Origin: SZUA-36 sp963759155
GTDB taxonomy: Bacteria; Pseudomonadota; Gammaproteobacteria; Xanthomonadales; SZUA-36
DNA: 64,000 nt
Direction: 5' to 3'
Assembly (NCBI GenBank): GCA_963759155.1
Contig: CAVWXX010000004.1
Span: 219,183 to 283,182, forward strand
Below, one piece after another: positions 27,163-35,999 of the stretch. Under the pieces are notes generated by a model. It saw only the letters and a list, made by a program, of their open reading frames with translations, was not told the origin of the DNA and made no database searches. Each line of letters opens with the position of its first letter. The stretch's first letter is position 1. A program made the translations under genes and the position numbers.

Positions 27163-29412
27163 ATGAATACTCCGCACAGAGCCGGACCGGCCAAAATTAC
27201 CGCGCGCCCGGACAGTTTTCACGTTTGGCGCAGCCGTAAAGACCTGCTGGCCAGTAAAATTATTGCCCTGGGTGGCCTTGTGGTCATTGCTGCTGTGTTG
27301 TTGATTTTATTCTACCTGTTGTATGTCGTAAGCCCCCTGTTTCTACCGGCCAAAATGTCACGTGCTAACCTTGAAGGGGACGCCGCCTGGCTCAACAACG
27401 ATACTGCCTTCCTGGCACTTGAAGAACAACAGCAGGTGGCATTCCGTATCGCAGGAAGCGGCAAGGTTGAATTCTTTAGCCTGGATGATATGCAACTGGT
27501 TGAATCTGCAGACGTCTGGGCCGGTGGCCAGGCTGTCGCCCATGTTGCTGATGATCAGGACCATAGCGGACTTGTCGCGGTGGCGTTTGAAGACGGCAGG
27601 GTCGGTTTGTTACAGAAATATTACAGTACCGATTTCTCTGCCGGTATCGAATTGAGAAAGATCGTACCGAAACTCGATTTCCCCTACGGCTCCGACCTTC
27701 GTGACCTGATGCCAAATGGTGGTATCACCGGTCTCGCGATGTCAGATGACGAATCGGAGTTGATGCTGGCCGCTTCTGGAAGTGGCGGGCGGATCCGGCT
27801 TGAAAGAAGTACAAAAGAGGAAAACTTTCTCAGTGGCGAGGTTACCCTCGATACCACCGTCAAGGCGCTCGATGTAAATTTTGAAGTGACGGCAATCAAT
27901 ATAAGCGGTGATCACCGCTGGCTGTACCTGGGCGATGAAAATGGCCAGATTCATTTCATCAACACCGCAACCATGCAGGAGGGCCAGGTTGCACAGGTTG
28001 CTGACCAGGCCATCACCAGCATGACCATGCTGCTGGGTGGTATTTCGGTGCTTGCAGGTGATGCTGGTGGAACCGTTACACAGTTGTTCCCGGTCAGGGA
28101 TAGCGATAATGAATACAGCCTGGAGATCATCCGGCGGTTTGAAGGCAACCAGTCTGCAATTACCCAAATTATTCCAGAAGAACGCCGAAAAGGCTTCATG
28201 ACACTGGATGCCGAAAGCACGCTGTCTATTTTTCATAGTACGGCCGGGGAACTGATCCTGAGGGAGAAACTGGACGGTCAGCCACAGGCCCTCGCGCTGG
28301 CGCCACGTGCATCCGGGTTGCTGGTGCTCTATGACGATAACCGTGCGGAGTTCATGGATATTGATAATGAACACCCGGAGGTCTCGTTCGCATCACTGTG
28401 GTCAAAGGTCTGGTATGAGAATTACGCCGAGCCTGAATATGTCTGGCAATCATCTTCGTCAAGTAATGATTTCGAGCCGAAGTTCAGCCTGTCTCCGCTC
28501 GCTTTCGGTACGCTGAAGGCGGCACTGTATGCCATGTTATTCGCCCTGCCGCTGGCCTTGCTTGGTGCCGCCTATACTGCCTACTTCATGTCATCCTCCC
28601 TGCGCAGGCTGGTCAAGCCGACCATCGAGATCATGGCGGCTTTGCCCACCGTTATCCTCGGTTTCCTGGCGGGTCTCTGGTTTGCACCGTTCCTGGAGGA
28701 AAACCTGGCAGGTGTGTTTGCCATGTTGATTGTCATGCCGGCAGGTTTGCTGATTTTCGCCTGGTTCTGGACCAGGGCATCGTGGAGATTGAAGAATTAC
28801 GTAAAAGAAGGCTGGGAGCCGGTGCTGTTGTTACCGGTGCTGGTGGTTCTGGCATTTGTATCAATTGAGTTTGTCGGCCCGTTCCAGGACCTGTTTTTCG
28901 ACGGGGACCTGCGCAATTGGCTGAGTCGTGAAGCCGGTATTTCCTACGACCAGAGAAACGCGATGGTGGTCGGTTGCGCGATGGGTTTTGCCGTTATCCC
29001 GACGATATTTTCAATTGCCGAAGATGCCATCTACGGCGTGCCTACGACCCTGTCGGATGGTTCGCTGGCCCTGGGTGCGACCCCGTGGCAGACCATGGTC
29101 AGGGTGACACTGCCTACCGCCAGTCCGGGTATCTTCTCGGCGATCATGATTGGTCTCGGCCGCGCAGTGGGTGAAACCATGATCGTTCTGATGGCTACCG
29201 GTAATACGCCAATCATGGATTGGAACCTGTTTGAGGGCATGCGCACGCTGGCAGCAAATATCGCGGTAGAGATGCCTGAATCGGCTATGAACAGCTCACA
29301 CTATCGCATCCTGTTCCTGGCCGCGCTGGTGTTATTCATGTTCACATTCGTAGTCAATACCGGGGCTGAGTTAATACGCCAGCGCCTGCGCGAAAAGTAC
29401 AGTTCGCTGTGA
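27163..29412 (+). CDS. pstC: large phosphate permease PstC with extracytoplasmic domain (second system)
   Basis: A 749-residue protein: one membrane segment (about 27-54), then an extracytoplasmic domain of roughly 380 residues rich in short beta repeats (WD40-like or propeller-like, for example ISGDHRWLYLGDENGQIHF), then the usual six-helix PstC permease (EIMAALPTVILGFLAG, SLALGATPWQTMVRVTLP, RAVGETMIVL). Long PstC forms of this kind are known from Pseudomonas. No Shine-Dalgarno is seen. It belongs to a second Pst set with pstA2, pstB3 and phoU and has no PstS gene of its own beside it. Confidence 0.9.
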   Translation: MNTPHRAGPAKITARPDSFHVWRSRKDLLASKIIALGGLVVIAAVLLILFYLLYVVSPLFLPAKMSRANLEGDAAWLNNDTAFLALEEQQQVAFRIAGSGKVEFFSLDDMQLVESADVWAGGQAVAHVADDQDHSGLVAVAFEDGRVGLLQKYYSTDFSAGIELRKIVPKLDFPYGSDLRDLMPNGGITGLAMSDDESELMLAASGSGGRIRLERSTKEENFLSGEVTLDTTVKALDVNFEVTAINISGDHRWLYLGDENGQIHFINTATMQEGQVAQVADQAITSMTMLLGGISVLAGDAGGTVTQLFPVRDSDNEYSLEIIRRFEGNQSAITQIIPEERRKGFMTLDAESTLSIFHSTAGELILREKLDGQPQALALAPRASGLLVLYDDNRAEFMDIDNEHPEVSFASLWSKVWYENYAEPEYVWQSSSSSNDFEPKFSLSPLAFGTLKAALYAMLFALPLALLGAAYTAYFMSSSLRRLVKPTIEIMAALPTVILGFLAGLWFAPFLEENLAGVFAMLIVMPAGLLIFAWFWTRASWRLKNYVKEGWEPVLLLPVLVVLAFVSIEFVGPFQDLFFDGDLRNWLSREAGISYDQRNAMVVGCAMGFAVIPTIFSIAEDAIYGVPTTLSDGSLALGATPWQTMVRVTLPTASPGIFSAIMIGLGRAVGETMIVLMATGNTPIMDWNLFEGMRTLAANIAVEMPESAMNSSHYRILFLAALVLFMFTFVVNTGAELIRQRLREKYSSL

Positions 29413-29422
29413 GGTTGTTTGA

Positions 29423-31082
29423 ATGAAAGCACTGGCAAAATGGATTGCAGATGGTACGCCCTGGATCTGGTTAAACGCAGCGGCGGTCAGCGCCTGCATA
29501 TTATTGGTTGTGGGTTTACTGGTATTGATCGGCGTCCGGGGCATGGGGCATTTCTGGCCATTGGAGGTGCAGAAGGTCGTTTATCAGCAAGTCGACGGAA
29601 GTGAACTTGTCCTTGCCGGGCAGGTAAGGGAATCGGAAAAGGTCACTGCCATGCGTTTGCGTGAATCGGGTCTGGAGGTTGCAGAAGGCACCGAGTTTGT
29701 TACCCGTTACCTTTTGAAGACCGGGAATCGCGATATCCTGGGACAGGATTTTCGCTGGATACTGGAACCATCGATCCAGTCGAGAAGCAAGCCACAAAGC
29801 ATGGTGGTGTTCGAGCGCGAGGAGTGGGGCGTTTTTATCGGCAACCTGGTCGGTGTAAGGGAAAAGGGTCAACTGCTCGCGGACCCGGATGTCTGGGGGA
29901 GTTTTCAGGGACCGGCTTGATTATGCCAATGGCCTGAGGGATGAAATCGACGAGCTTGAAAAAAGCCGAATCGGCAGCATCAACTATCGGCTTGAACGTC
30001 TTCGGCTGAAGAAACGCGGCCTGGAAATCGAGGGGAACGACGATACGGAAAGCCTGGCTGAAATCGAAGCCGATCGCGTCTTGTTACAAAAGGAATACGA
30101 AGTACTTGAGCAGGAACTGGGTGACCTGTATACCCGCTTGCGCAGTGATGCCGTCGTCGTCAACACGGTTGACGGGCAGGAACTCGAGTTACCGATGTCA
30201 ACTATCGTTGACGCCTACCAGCCAAACCAGATGAACCTGGGTGGAAAAATCGGGCATTTTTTCCATAATGTCTGGAAATTCATTGCTGAAGACCCGCGTG
30301 AGGCCAATACCGAGGGTGGCATTTTTCCGGCCATATTCGGTACCGTGTTGATGGTGTTGCTGATGAGCGTGTTCGTCACGCCGCTTGGGGTCGTGGCGGC
30401 AGTCTACTTGAAAGAATACGCACGCCAGGGTCTGTTTACCCGTTTTATTCGTGTCGCGGTCAATAACCTGGCCGGTGTACCCTCAATTGTATACGGCGTG
30501 TTTGGGCTGGGCTTCTTTGTCTATACACTGGGCGGCAGTATCGACCGACTGTTCTACCCGGAAGCCTTACCGGCACCAACATTTGGTACAGGCGGTCTGT
30601 TCTGGGCATCGCTGACCCTGGCATTACTGACTTTGCCTGTGGTCATCGTTTCGACCGAGGAGGGGCTTTCAAGAATCCCCCGTAGCATCCGCGAGGGTAG
30701 CCTGGCGCTTGGCGCAACCAAATGGGAAACCCTGTGGCGCACGGTATTGCCAATGGCCTCTCCAGGCATCATGACCGGCCTGATCCTCGCCGTGGCGAGG
30801 GCAGCGGGTGAAGTTGCACCGCTGATGCTCGTGGGCGTAGTCAAGCTGGCGCCGGCATTGCCATTGGACGGTAACGCACCGTTTCTACACCTGGACAGGA
30901 AATTCATGCACCTGGGTTTTCATATTTATGACGTCGGCTTTCAGAGCCCGAATGTTGAGGCCGCAAGACCACTGGTTTACGCAACCGCCTTGTTACTGGT
31001 CGTCGTCATCGTTCTTTTGAACCTGGTAGCCATCCAGGTGCGCAACAATTTAAGTGAAAGATATCGTGGACTGGAATCATGA
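29423..31082 (+). CDS. pstA: phosphate permease PstA with cytoplasmic coiled-coil insertion (second system), frameshifted
   Basis: About 552 residues. The N-terminal part has a membrane segment (about 13-34) and an extracytoplasmic beta-rich domain; a coiled coil follows (DRLDYANGLRDEIDELEK, continuing to EVLEQELGDLYTRL), then the six-helix PstA permease with EGSLALGATKWETLWRTVLP and ARAAGEVAPLMLVG. One extra G in the run 29908-29910 breaks the frame: FQ is joined to DRLDYAN when one G is removed. The long PstA pairs with long PstC, as in Pseudomonas. Confidence 0.88.
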
Positions 31083-31888
31083 CAGAGCAACAAAAACCAC
31101 AAACTGAGCCGCTGCAAAGCAACCATTCTCCGCACAAAACGGTGGTGACTGTCACCGACCTGAATTTATATTACGGTGAGGCCCAGGCTTTGAAGGAAAT
31201 CAACCTGGTGATCCCGGAAAAACAGGTAACTGCCTTTATCGGCCCCAGCGGTTGTGGTAAATCTACCCTGCTGCGCTGTTTTAACAGGCTCAACGATCTG
31301 ATCGATATTTGCCGTATCGAGGGTGAGATACTGCTGAATGGCAAGGACATCCACGCCGAAAATGTCGAGGTGCCTGAACTGCGCAGGGAGGTTGGAATTG
31401 TTTTTCAGAAACCCAATCCGTTCCCCAAGTCCATCTATGAAAACGTGGCATACGGCCTGCGTATTCAGGGTATTAATAAACGCCGAGAGCTCGATGAAAC
31501 CGTTGAATGGGCCTTGAAGGGCGCCGCACTTTGGGAAGAGGTTAAAGACCGCTTGAATGATTCTGCTTTTGGCCTTTCCGGCGGCCAGCAACAACGTCTG
31601 GTCATTGCCCGTGCAATCGCGGTGCAGCCAAAATGTATACTATTGGATGAACCCTGTTCAGCGCTCGATCCGATATCTACCCTGAAGGTTGAAGAGCTGA
31701 TCGCAGAGCTCAAAGAACAATATACGATTATCATGGTGACACATAATATGCAGCAGGCGGCCCGTGTATCCGACTATACTGCTTTCATGTATATGGGTGA
31801 GCTGATCGAATTCGGTGAGACAGACCAGATATTTACCAAGCCGCGTCTGAAAAAGACGGAAGACTATATCACCGGCCGTTACGGCTGA
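31079..31888 (+). CDS. pstB: phosphate transport ATPase PstB (canonical, second system)
   Basis: A 269-residue PstB with every motif intact: Walker A GPSGCGKS (55-62), Q110, LSGGQ (166-170), Walker B Asp190-Glu191 and H222. It contrasts with the two degenerate ATPases of the first system and should work as a homodimer with PstC2/PstA2. It overlaps pstA2 by 4 bases. Confidence 0.96.
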   Translation: MTEQQKPQTEPLQSNHSPHKTVVTVTDLNLYYGEAQALKEINLVIPEKQVTAFIGPSGCGKSTLLRCFNRLNDLIDICRIEGEILLNGKDIHAENVEVPELRREVGIVFQKPNPFPKSIYENVAYGLRIQGINKRRELDETVEWALKGAALWEEVKDRLNDSAFGLSGGQQQRLVIARAIAVQPKCILLDEPCSALDPISTLKVEELIAELKEQYTIIMVTHNMQQAARVSDYTAFMYMGELIEFGETDQIFTKPRLKKTEDYITGRYG

Positions 31889-31907
31889 TGAGATTGAGGA
31901 CAAATAG

Positions 31908-32633
31908 ATGAGTGATTTGCATCTCGGCCAGCATATTTCCCGCCGATTCAACGAGGAACTCGAGGAAGTTCGTACAAAAGTACTTCATATGGGCGGGATT
32001 GTTGAGTCGCAGCTCGCCAATGCACTCAGGGTCATGGTGAATGACGAGTCCGAACTTGCAAAAGAAGTAATCAAGGCCGACCACACCGTGAACTCACTTG
32101 AGGTTGACATCGATGAGGAGTGCACCCGGATCGTTGCATTGCGTCAACCCGCTGCCACGGATTTGCGTCTCATCATGACGGTCACCAAGACAATCAATGA
32201 CCTGGAGCGTATGGGTGACGAATCCAAGCGTATTGCCAGGATGTCGAGGAAGGATATGGATGGCGCACTCGATGATCATGTGCGCGCTGACTTGGAATAC
32301 ATGGGTGAGATTGTTCGTCATATGCTGCGCCAGGTGCTCGATGCTTTCGCCCGTACCGATGTTGATACCGCGATTCTGGTGGTCAAAGCCGATAAAAAAG
32401 TTGATAAGAAGTACAAGAAAGTTATGAAGGAACTTATCAAACAGATGTCGGCGGACCCGGAAATCATCCCCTCAGTCATGAAAATTATCTGGGCGGTTCG
32501 TGCGCTGGAGCGTCTTGCTGACCGTTGTCAGAATATTGCTGAGCACGTCATTTACATGGTGCTTGGCATGGATGTCCGCCACATCAAGCTGGATGACGTA
32601 TTGGCTGAAATTGAAGCCCAGTTAGAGGAATAG
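31908..32633 (+). CDS. phoU: phosphate signalling protein PhoU
   Basis: A 241-residue protein with the two three-helix PhoU repeats; the NDLERMGDESKRIARMS and ALERLADRCQNIAEHVIYM motifs are the conserved metal-binding D/E-rich cores. It negatively links Pst transport to PhoR signalling. It is the last gene of the second Pst set, 19 bases after pstB. Unlike the earlier PhoU fusion it has no extra domain. Confidence 0.96.
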   Translation: MSDLHLGQHISRRFNEELEEVRTKVLHMGGIVESQLANALRVMVNDESELAKEVIKADHTVNSLEVDIDEECTRIVALRQPAATDLRLIMTVTKTINDLERMGDESKRIARMSRKDMDGALDDHVRADLEYMGEIVRHMLRQVLDAFARTDVDTAILVVKADKKVDKKYKKVMKELIKQMSADPEIIPSVMKIIWAVRALERLADRCQNIAEHVIYMVLGMDVRHIKLDDVLAEIEAQLEE

Positions 32634-32727
32634 GGTAGTCAAAAACGGCTCCACCTCGTCATTTCAGACCTTTTCACATATTTCAGGGCGAATCTGCTTA
32701 GTTACTTAAAGCTTCATCCCATCATAT

Positions 32728-32862
32728 TCGTAATGATATGCGAATAAGTGGTGTATTATCTATTTATTCGCAATATGTTACGAAATATATTAATATATTA
32801 ATAAGTCGTAATAAATAACGATAAAAGAATATTTTTGGTTTAAATATCGTAATATATAACGA
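32728..32862. promoter_or_regulatory. four phased palindromic operators of hipBA
   Basis: Four 16-base sites beginning TCG and ending CGA start at 32728, 32768, 32806 and 32847 (spacings 40, 38 and 41 bases, close to four helical turns). Consensus is TCGTAATNNNTAACGA. The last one ends just before the hipB ATG at 32865. This is the arrangement of an autoregulated HipB operator set. The sequence between them is extremely AT-rich. Confidence 0.85.
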
Positions 32863-32864
32863 AT

Positions 32865-33212
32865 ATGAAAATTGAAAAAAACTTAACAGATGAAGCCATT
32901 CTCACGGAAGTCGGTGAACGTATTACCCGGCGCAGGCTGGAGCGTCAGTTGACACAGGCTGCCCTGGCAAGACAAGCGGGTATTGCAAAGAGAACCCTTG
33001 AGCGTGTAGAGGCCGGGGAAACCGCACAGATGAATACGGTTATCCGGATTTTCCGGGTGTTGGATCTCTTACCCAACCTGGATCAAATGCTACCGACCTC
33101 AAAACCCGGCCCTCTCGAGGTGATGAGGCGAAAGGGAAAAGTGCGAAAACGGGCTTCATCTCAACAGCCCAGGCCAGCGAAAGACAAACCGTGGACCTGG
33201 GGTGATGACTGA
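32865..33212 (+). CDS. hipB: HipB-type antitoxin, XRE family repressor
   Basis: A 115-residue protein with a Cro/C1-type helix-turn-helix (RRLERQLTQAALARQAGIA, then KRTLERVEAGETAQMN) at about 20-65 and a basic flexible tail. It should bind the four operators directly upstream and neutralise HipA. Its stop overlaps the hipA start by one base, so translation is coupled. It is AT-rich upstream, unlike its neighbours. Confidence 0.9.
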   Translation: MKIEKNLTDEAILTEVGERITRRRLERQLTQAALARQAGIAKRTLERVEAGETAQMNTVIRIFRVLDLLPNLDQMLPTSKPGPLEVMRRKGKVRKRASSQQPRPAKDKPWTWGDD

Positions 33213-34519
33213 TGAGTACCGAGGCATGGGTTAGTCTTTGGGGGCGCAAAATAGGGGCGGTTGCGCTGGGTGAGGGTGAACACGTAGCGTCTTTTCAGTA
33301 CGAACCGGCATTTGCGGGCAGCGGTATCGAGGTGTCACCACTGAGAATGCCGCTTTCAAATCGTGTCTATTCATTCCCCGAAATGCCCTACAAAACCTTT
33401 TATGGCCTGCCGGGGTTACTCGCCGACTCATTGCCGGACCGTTTTGGCAATGCACTCATCGATACCTGGCTGGCTACGCAAGGGCGTTCACCCGATTCCT
33501 TTAACGCCATCGAGCGTCTGTGTTATGTCGGTCGGCGGGGTATGGGTGCGCTGGAGTTTTCTCCCGTTACAGGGCCGAGGGCGCGCAAGGCAAAGAATAT
33601 TCAGATCGATCAACTGGTAGAACTGGCCTCTGAAATTCTTAGCCAACGCAACAAGCTCAGTGTTTCATTCTCAGAGAAGAAAAAGCAAAGCGCACTGGCT
33701 GATATATTGCATATCGGTACGTCAGCAGGTGGTGCCCGGGCCAAGGCGATAATCGCCTGGAATTCGACAAGCAATGAGGTTCGCTCAGGCCAGGTCAATG
33801 CCGGTGACGGCTTTGAATACTGGCTACTCAAATTCGATGGTGTTGCGGGTAATCGTGATAAGGAACTGGAAGACCCGAAAGGCTACGGGGCCATCGAGTA
33901 TGCCTGTTATCTGATGGCCAGGGATTGTGGAATTGAGATGAGTGAATGTCGTTTGTTTGAAGAGAACGGCCGACGGCATTTCATGACCCGTCGCTTTGAC
34001 CGTACCAATAGCGGCCGTAAAATTCACATGCAGTCACTGGGTGCACTCGCCCATTATGATTTCAATCTCGCGGGGGCTTACAGCTATGAGCAGGCCCTGG
34101 CAACCATCCGCCAACTGGGCTTGCCCAGACATGCCATCGAGCAGCAATTTCGACGCATGGTATTCAATATTGTCATACGAAATCAGGATGATCATGTAAA
34201 GAACATCGCTTTTTTGATGGACAGGACGGGTCAGTGGTCCCTGTCACCTGCATTTGACCTTACCTACAGCTTCAATCCATCCGGTGCATGGACAGCCACC
34301 CACCAAATGACGATGAATGGTAAGCGTGAGAATTTTGAGTTGGTGGATTTCAAACATTGCGCCAGCGTGGCATTGATGAAACGGGGGCAGGAGATACGGA
34401 TTATCGAAGAGGTTCTGGCTGTTGTTTCAAACTGGCGTAACTATGCCAATCTCGCTGGTGTTGAGGGGCAAACGAGCGAGAAGGTTTTTCGGGCTTTTCG
34501 ATTGCAAGGCTTTAAGTAG
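33212..34519 (+). CDS. hipA: HipA-type serine/threonine kinase toxin
   Basis: A 435-residue single-chain HipA. The Ser loop GTSAGGARAK (169-178) corresponds to the autophosphorylated P-loop of E. coli HipA; the catalytic loop NQDDHVKN is at 324-331 and the DLTYS motif, equivalent to DFG, starts at about 349. In E. coli HipA phosphorylates glutamyl-tRNA synthetase and halts translation; the target here is inferred. It is complete, with no truncation. It forms a toxin-antitoxin operon with hipB. Confidence 0.92.
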   Translation: MSTEAWVSLWGRKIGAVALGEGEHVASFQYEPAFAGSGIEVSPLRMPLSNRVYSFPEMPYKTFYGLPGLLADSLPDRFGNALIDTWLATQGRSPDSFNAIERLCYVGRRGMGALEFSPVTGPRARKAKNIQIDQLVELASEILSQRNKLSVSFSEKKKQSALADILHIGTSAGGARAKAIIAWNSTSNEVRSGQVNAGDGFEYWLLKFDGVAGNRDKELEDPKGYGAIEYACYLMARDCGIEMSECRLFEENGRRHFMTRRFDRTNSGRKIHMQSLGALAHYDFNLAGAYSYEQALATIRQLGLPRHAIEQQFRRMVFNIVIRNQDDHVKNIAFLMDRTGQWSLSPAFDLTYSFNPSGAWTATHQMTMNGKRENFELVDFKHCASVALMKRGQEIRIIEEVLAVVSNWRNYANLAGVEGQTSEKVFRAFRLQGFK

Positions 34520-34550
34520 ATTGCTCACAATAAAAGATTGCTCGCAATGA

Positions 34551-34580
34551 AACAGGCCCGCATGATCATACGGGCCTGTT
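34551..34580. terminator. hairpin between convergent hipA and spy-like gene
   Basis: AACAGGCCCG pairs with CGGGCCTGTT (10 bases) around a 10-base loop. It is followed by only a weak T run on the minus strand. It sits between the two convergent genes, as expected for a shared terminator. Confidence 0.5.
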
Positions 34581-34627
34581 ACTGCACATGATACCCACCG
34601 TTTAAAATGGTTGATCGGGTTTAAGTT

Positions 34628-35155
34628 TCAGGTTTCTTCTTGCGCTCCCCTGCGTCTTTCTCCGCGTTTTTCAGAACGTCTTGCCTTGCGTTCCACAGCC
34701 ATGGCTTCCAGCTGCAGTCGTTGCTCATCCGTTAGCTGACTATACACCTGTGACATGGCCCGGCTGGCCAGAATCAATCGTTCAGCTGCCAGGGCGCCTT
34801 CTTTTTCGGCCACCGCAACGACTGCCTGTTCATCATAGCTCTCGGATTTTATCAGCTCCTTTAATTGTTCATGACCCGCTTTCATCTCTTTGGCTAACAC
34901 GCGTTGTTCTGCTTTAAGTGCGTGCATGATGTCCTTGAAACTTGCCTTCTGATCATCGCTCAGATCAAGGTGCCTGATGGCTCGCATCATATTTGTGACA
35001 CCCGGCATGGGCTGGTTGCCTCTTTGATGATGTCGCTCCTTCTTTACAGAGCCTGTGTCATCGGCCATGGGGTCCTGTGCCAGCAGCGTGCCTGACATAA
35101 CCATCAGTGTGGACGCCGCGATTGTCAGACTTAGTAGTTTTGTGAAGTTTTTCAT
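34628..35155 (-). CDS. Spy/CpxP-like periplasmic protein
   Basis: About 175 residues from the ATG at 35155, which has AGGAG about 7 bases upstream; a longer in-frame start at 35269 adds a non-signal stretch and is unlikely. Signal peptide (MKNFTKLLSLTIAASTL), then an all-helical, charged protein with LTxxQ-like motifs (LDLSDDQKASF and LTDEQRLQLEAM) diagnostic of the Spy/CpxP family. It probably acts as a periplasmic chaperone or feedback inhibitor of the divergent CpxRA-like pair 155 bases away. Confidence 0.85.
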   Translation of the reverse strand: MKNFTKLLSLTIAASTLMVMSGTLLAQDPMADDTGSVKKERHHQRGNQPMPGVTNMMRAIRHLDLSDDQKASFKDIMHALKAEQRVLAKEMKAGHEQLKELIKSESYDEQAVVAVAEKEGALAAERLILASRAMSQVYSQLTDEQRLQLEAMAVERKARRSEKRGERRRGAQEET

Positions 35156-35309
35156 GAGTATCTCCTGTCGTTGGTTTGTATAAATGCTTGCAGTATATGA
35201 GACACCTTTTCTCTGTCTGCTTGGGTTAGGATTGTGTAAAGAAAGGTAAAGTCGCACCATGGCTGGCAAGGTTGGGTAGAATCGCTATTGAGAAACACCC
35301 GGTGACTAC

Positions 35310-35996
35310 ATGACACAAACCATACTCATAGCGGATGACGATACGGAGCTGTGTGAACTGCTGCGTGAGTACCTTGGCCAGGAAGGCTTCGAGGTGCGGC
35401 TTGCTTTTGATGGTGAACAGGCCCTGGCTGAATCCCGTCGCCCGGGTCTCGACGCCATGGTGCTGGATATCATGATGCCACGTATGAATGGTATTGATGT
35501 GTTACGTAACCTGCGTAAGGAGTCTGAGCTGCCGGTCATTATGTTAACAGCACGTGGTGACGATCTGGACCGTATTATCGGTCTTGAATTGGGTGCGGAT
35601 GATTACCTCGCGAAACCGGCCAATCCGCGCGAGTTACTGGCGCGTCTCCGGGCGATACTGCGACGCTCTCAAAGCCACTCAACTGTCACAACACTTGAGG
35701 TAGAAGACCTTGTGTTGAATCAGACCGGGCGCGAGTTACGACTGGATGGTGAACTCAAAGAGCTGACCAGCACTGAGTTCAGTATTTTGCAGTTACTTTT
35801 GCAGCGCAGTGGTGAAGTGGTTGAAAAGAAAGACCTGTATCTTGCAGCGCTGGGTCGCGAGCCTGTGGCCTATGATCGCAGTATTGATATGCATGTCAGC
35901 AATTTGCGACGAAAGCTGGGACCGGCAAAAGATGGTAGTGAGCGTATAGAAACGATACGCGGCTTTGGCTACCAGTACCGTTGCCGGGCAGACTAA
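35310..35996 (+). CDS. OmpR-family response regulator, CpxR-like
   Basis: A 228-residue regulator. The receiver domain has Asp10, Asp11, phosphoacceptor Asp53 (VLDIMMP), the MLTARG Thr and the conserved Lys in DYLAKP. A winged-helix DNA-binding domain follows (LTSTEFSILQLL, SNLRRKLG, IRGFGYQYR). The sensor kinase starts 3 bases after its stop, and a Spy/CpxP-like gene is divergent, so an envelope-stress role is likely. Confidence 0.92.
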   Translation: MTQTILIADDDTELCELLREYLGQEGFEVRLAFDGEQALAESRRPGLDAMVLDIMMPRMNGIDVLRNLRKESELPVIMLTARGDDLDRIIGLELGADDYLAKPANPRELLARLRAILRRSQSHSTVTTLEVEDLVLNQTGRELRLDGELKELTSTEFSILQLLLQRSGEVVEKKDLYLAALGREPVAYDRSIDMHVSNLRRKLGPAKDGSERIETIRGFGYQYRCRAD

Positions 35997-35999
35997 ATC

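Noticed and set aside
29889..31082. Independent PstA gene starting at 29889
   Set aside because: Removing one G from the run at 29908-29910 joins it to the upstream membrane segment, giving the known long PstA layout.
34520..34548. Direct repeat ATTGCTC(A/G)CAAT after hipA as an attachment site
   Set aside because: Only 12 bases with one mismatch and no integrase or tRNA nearby.
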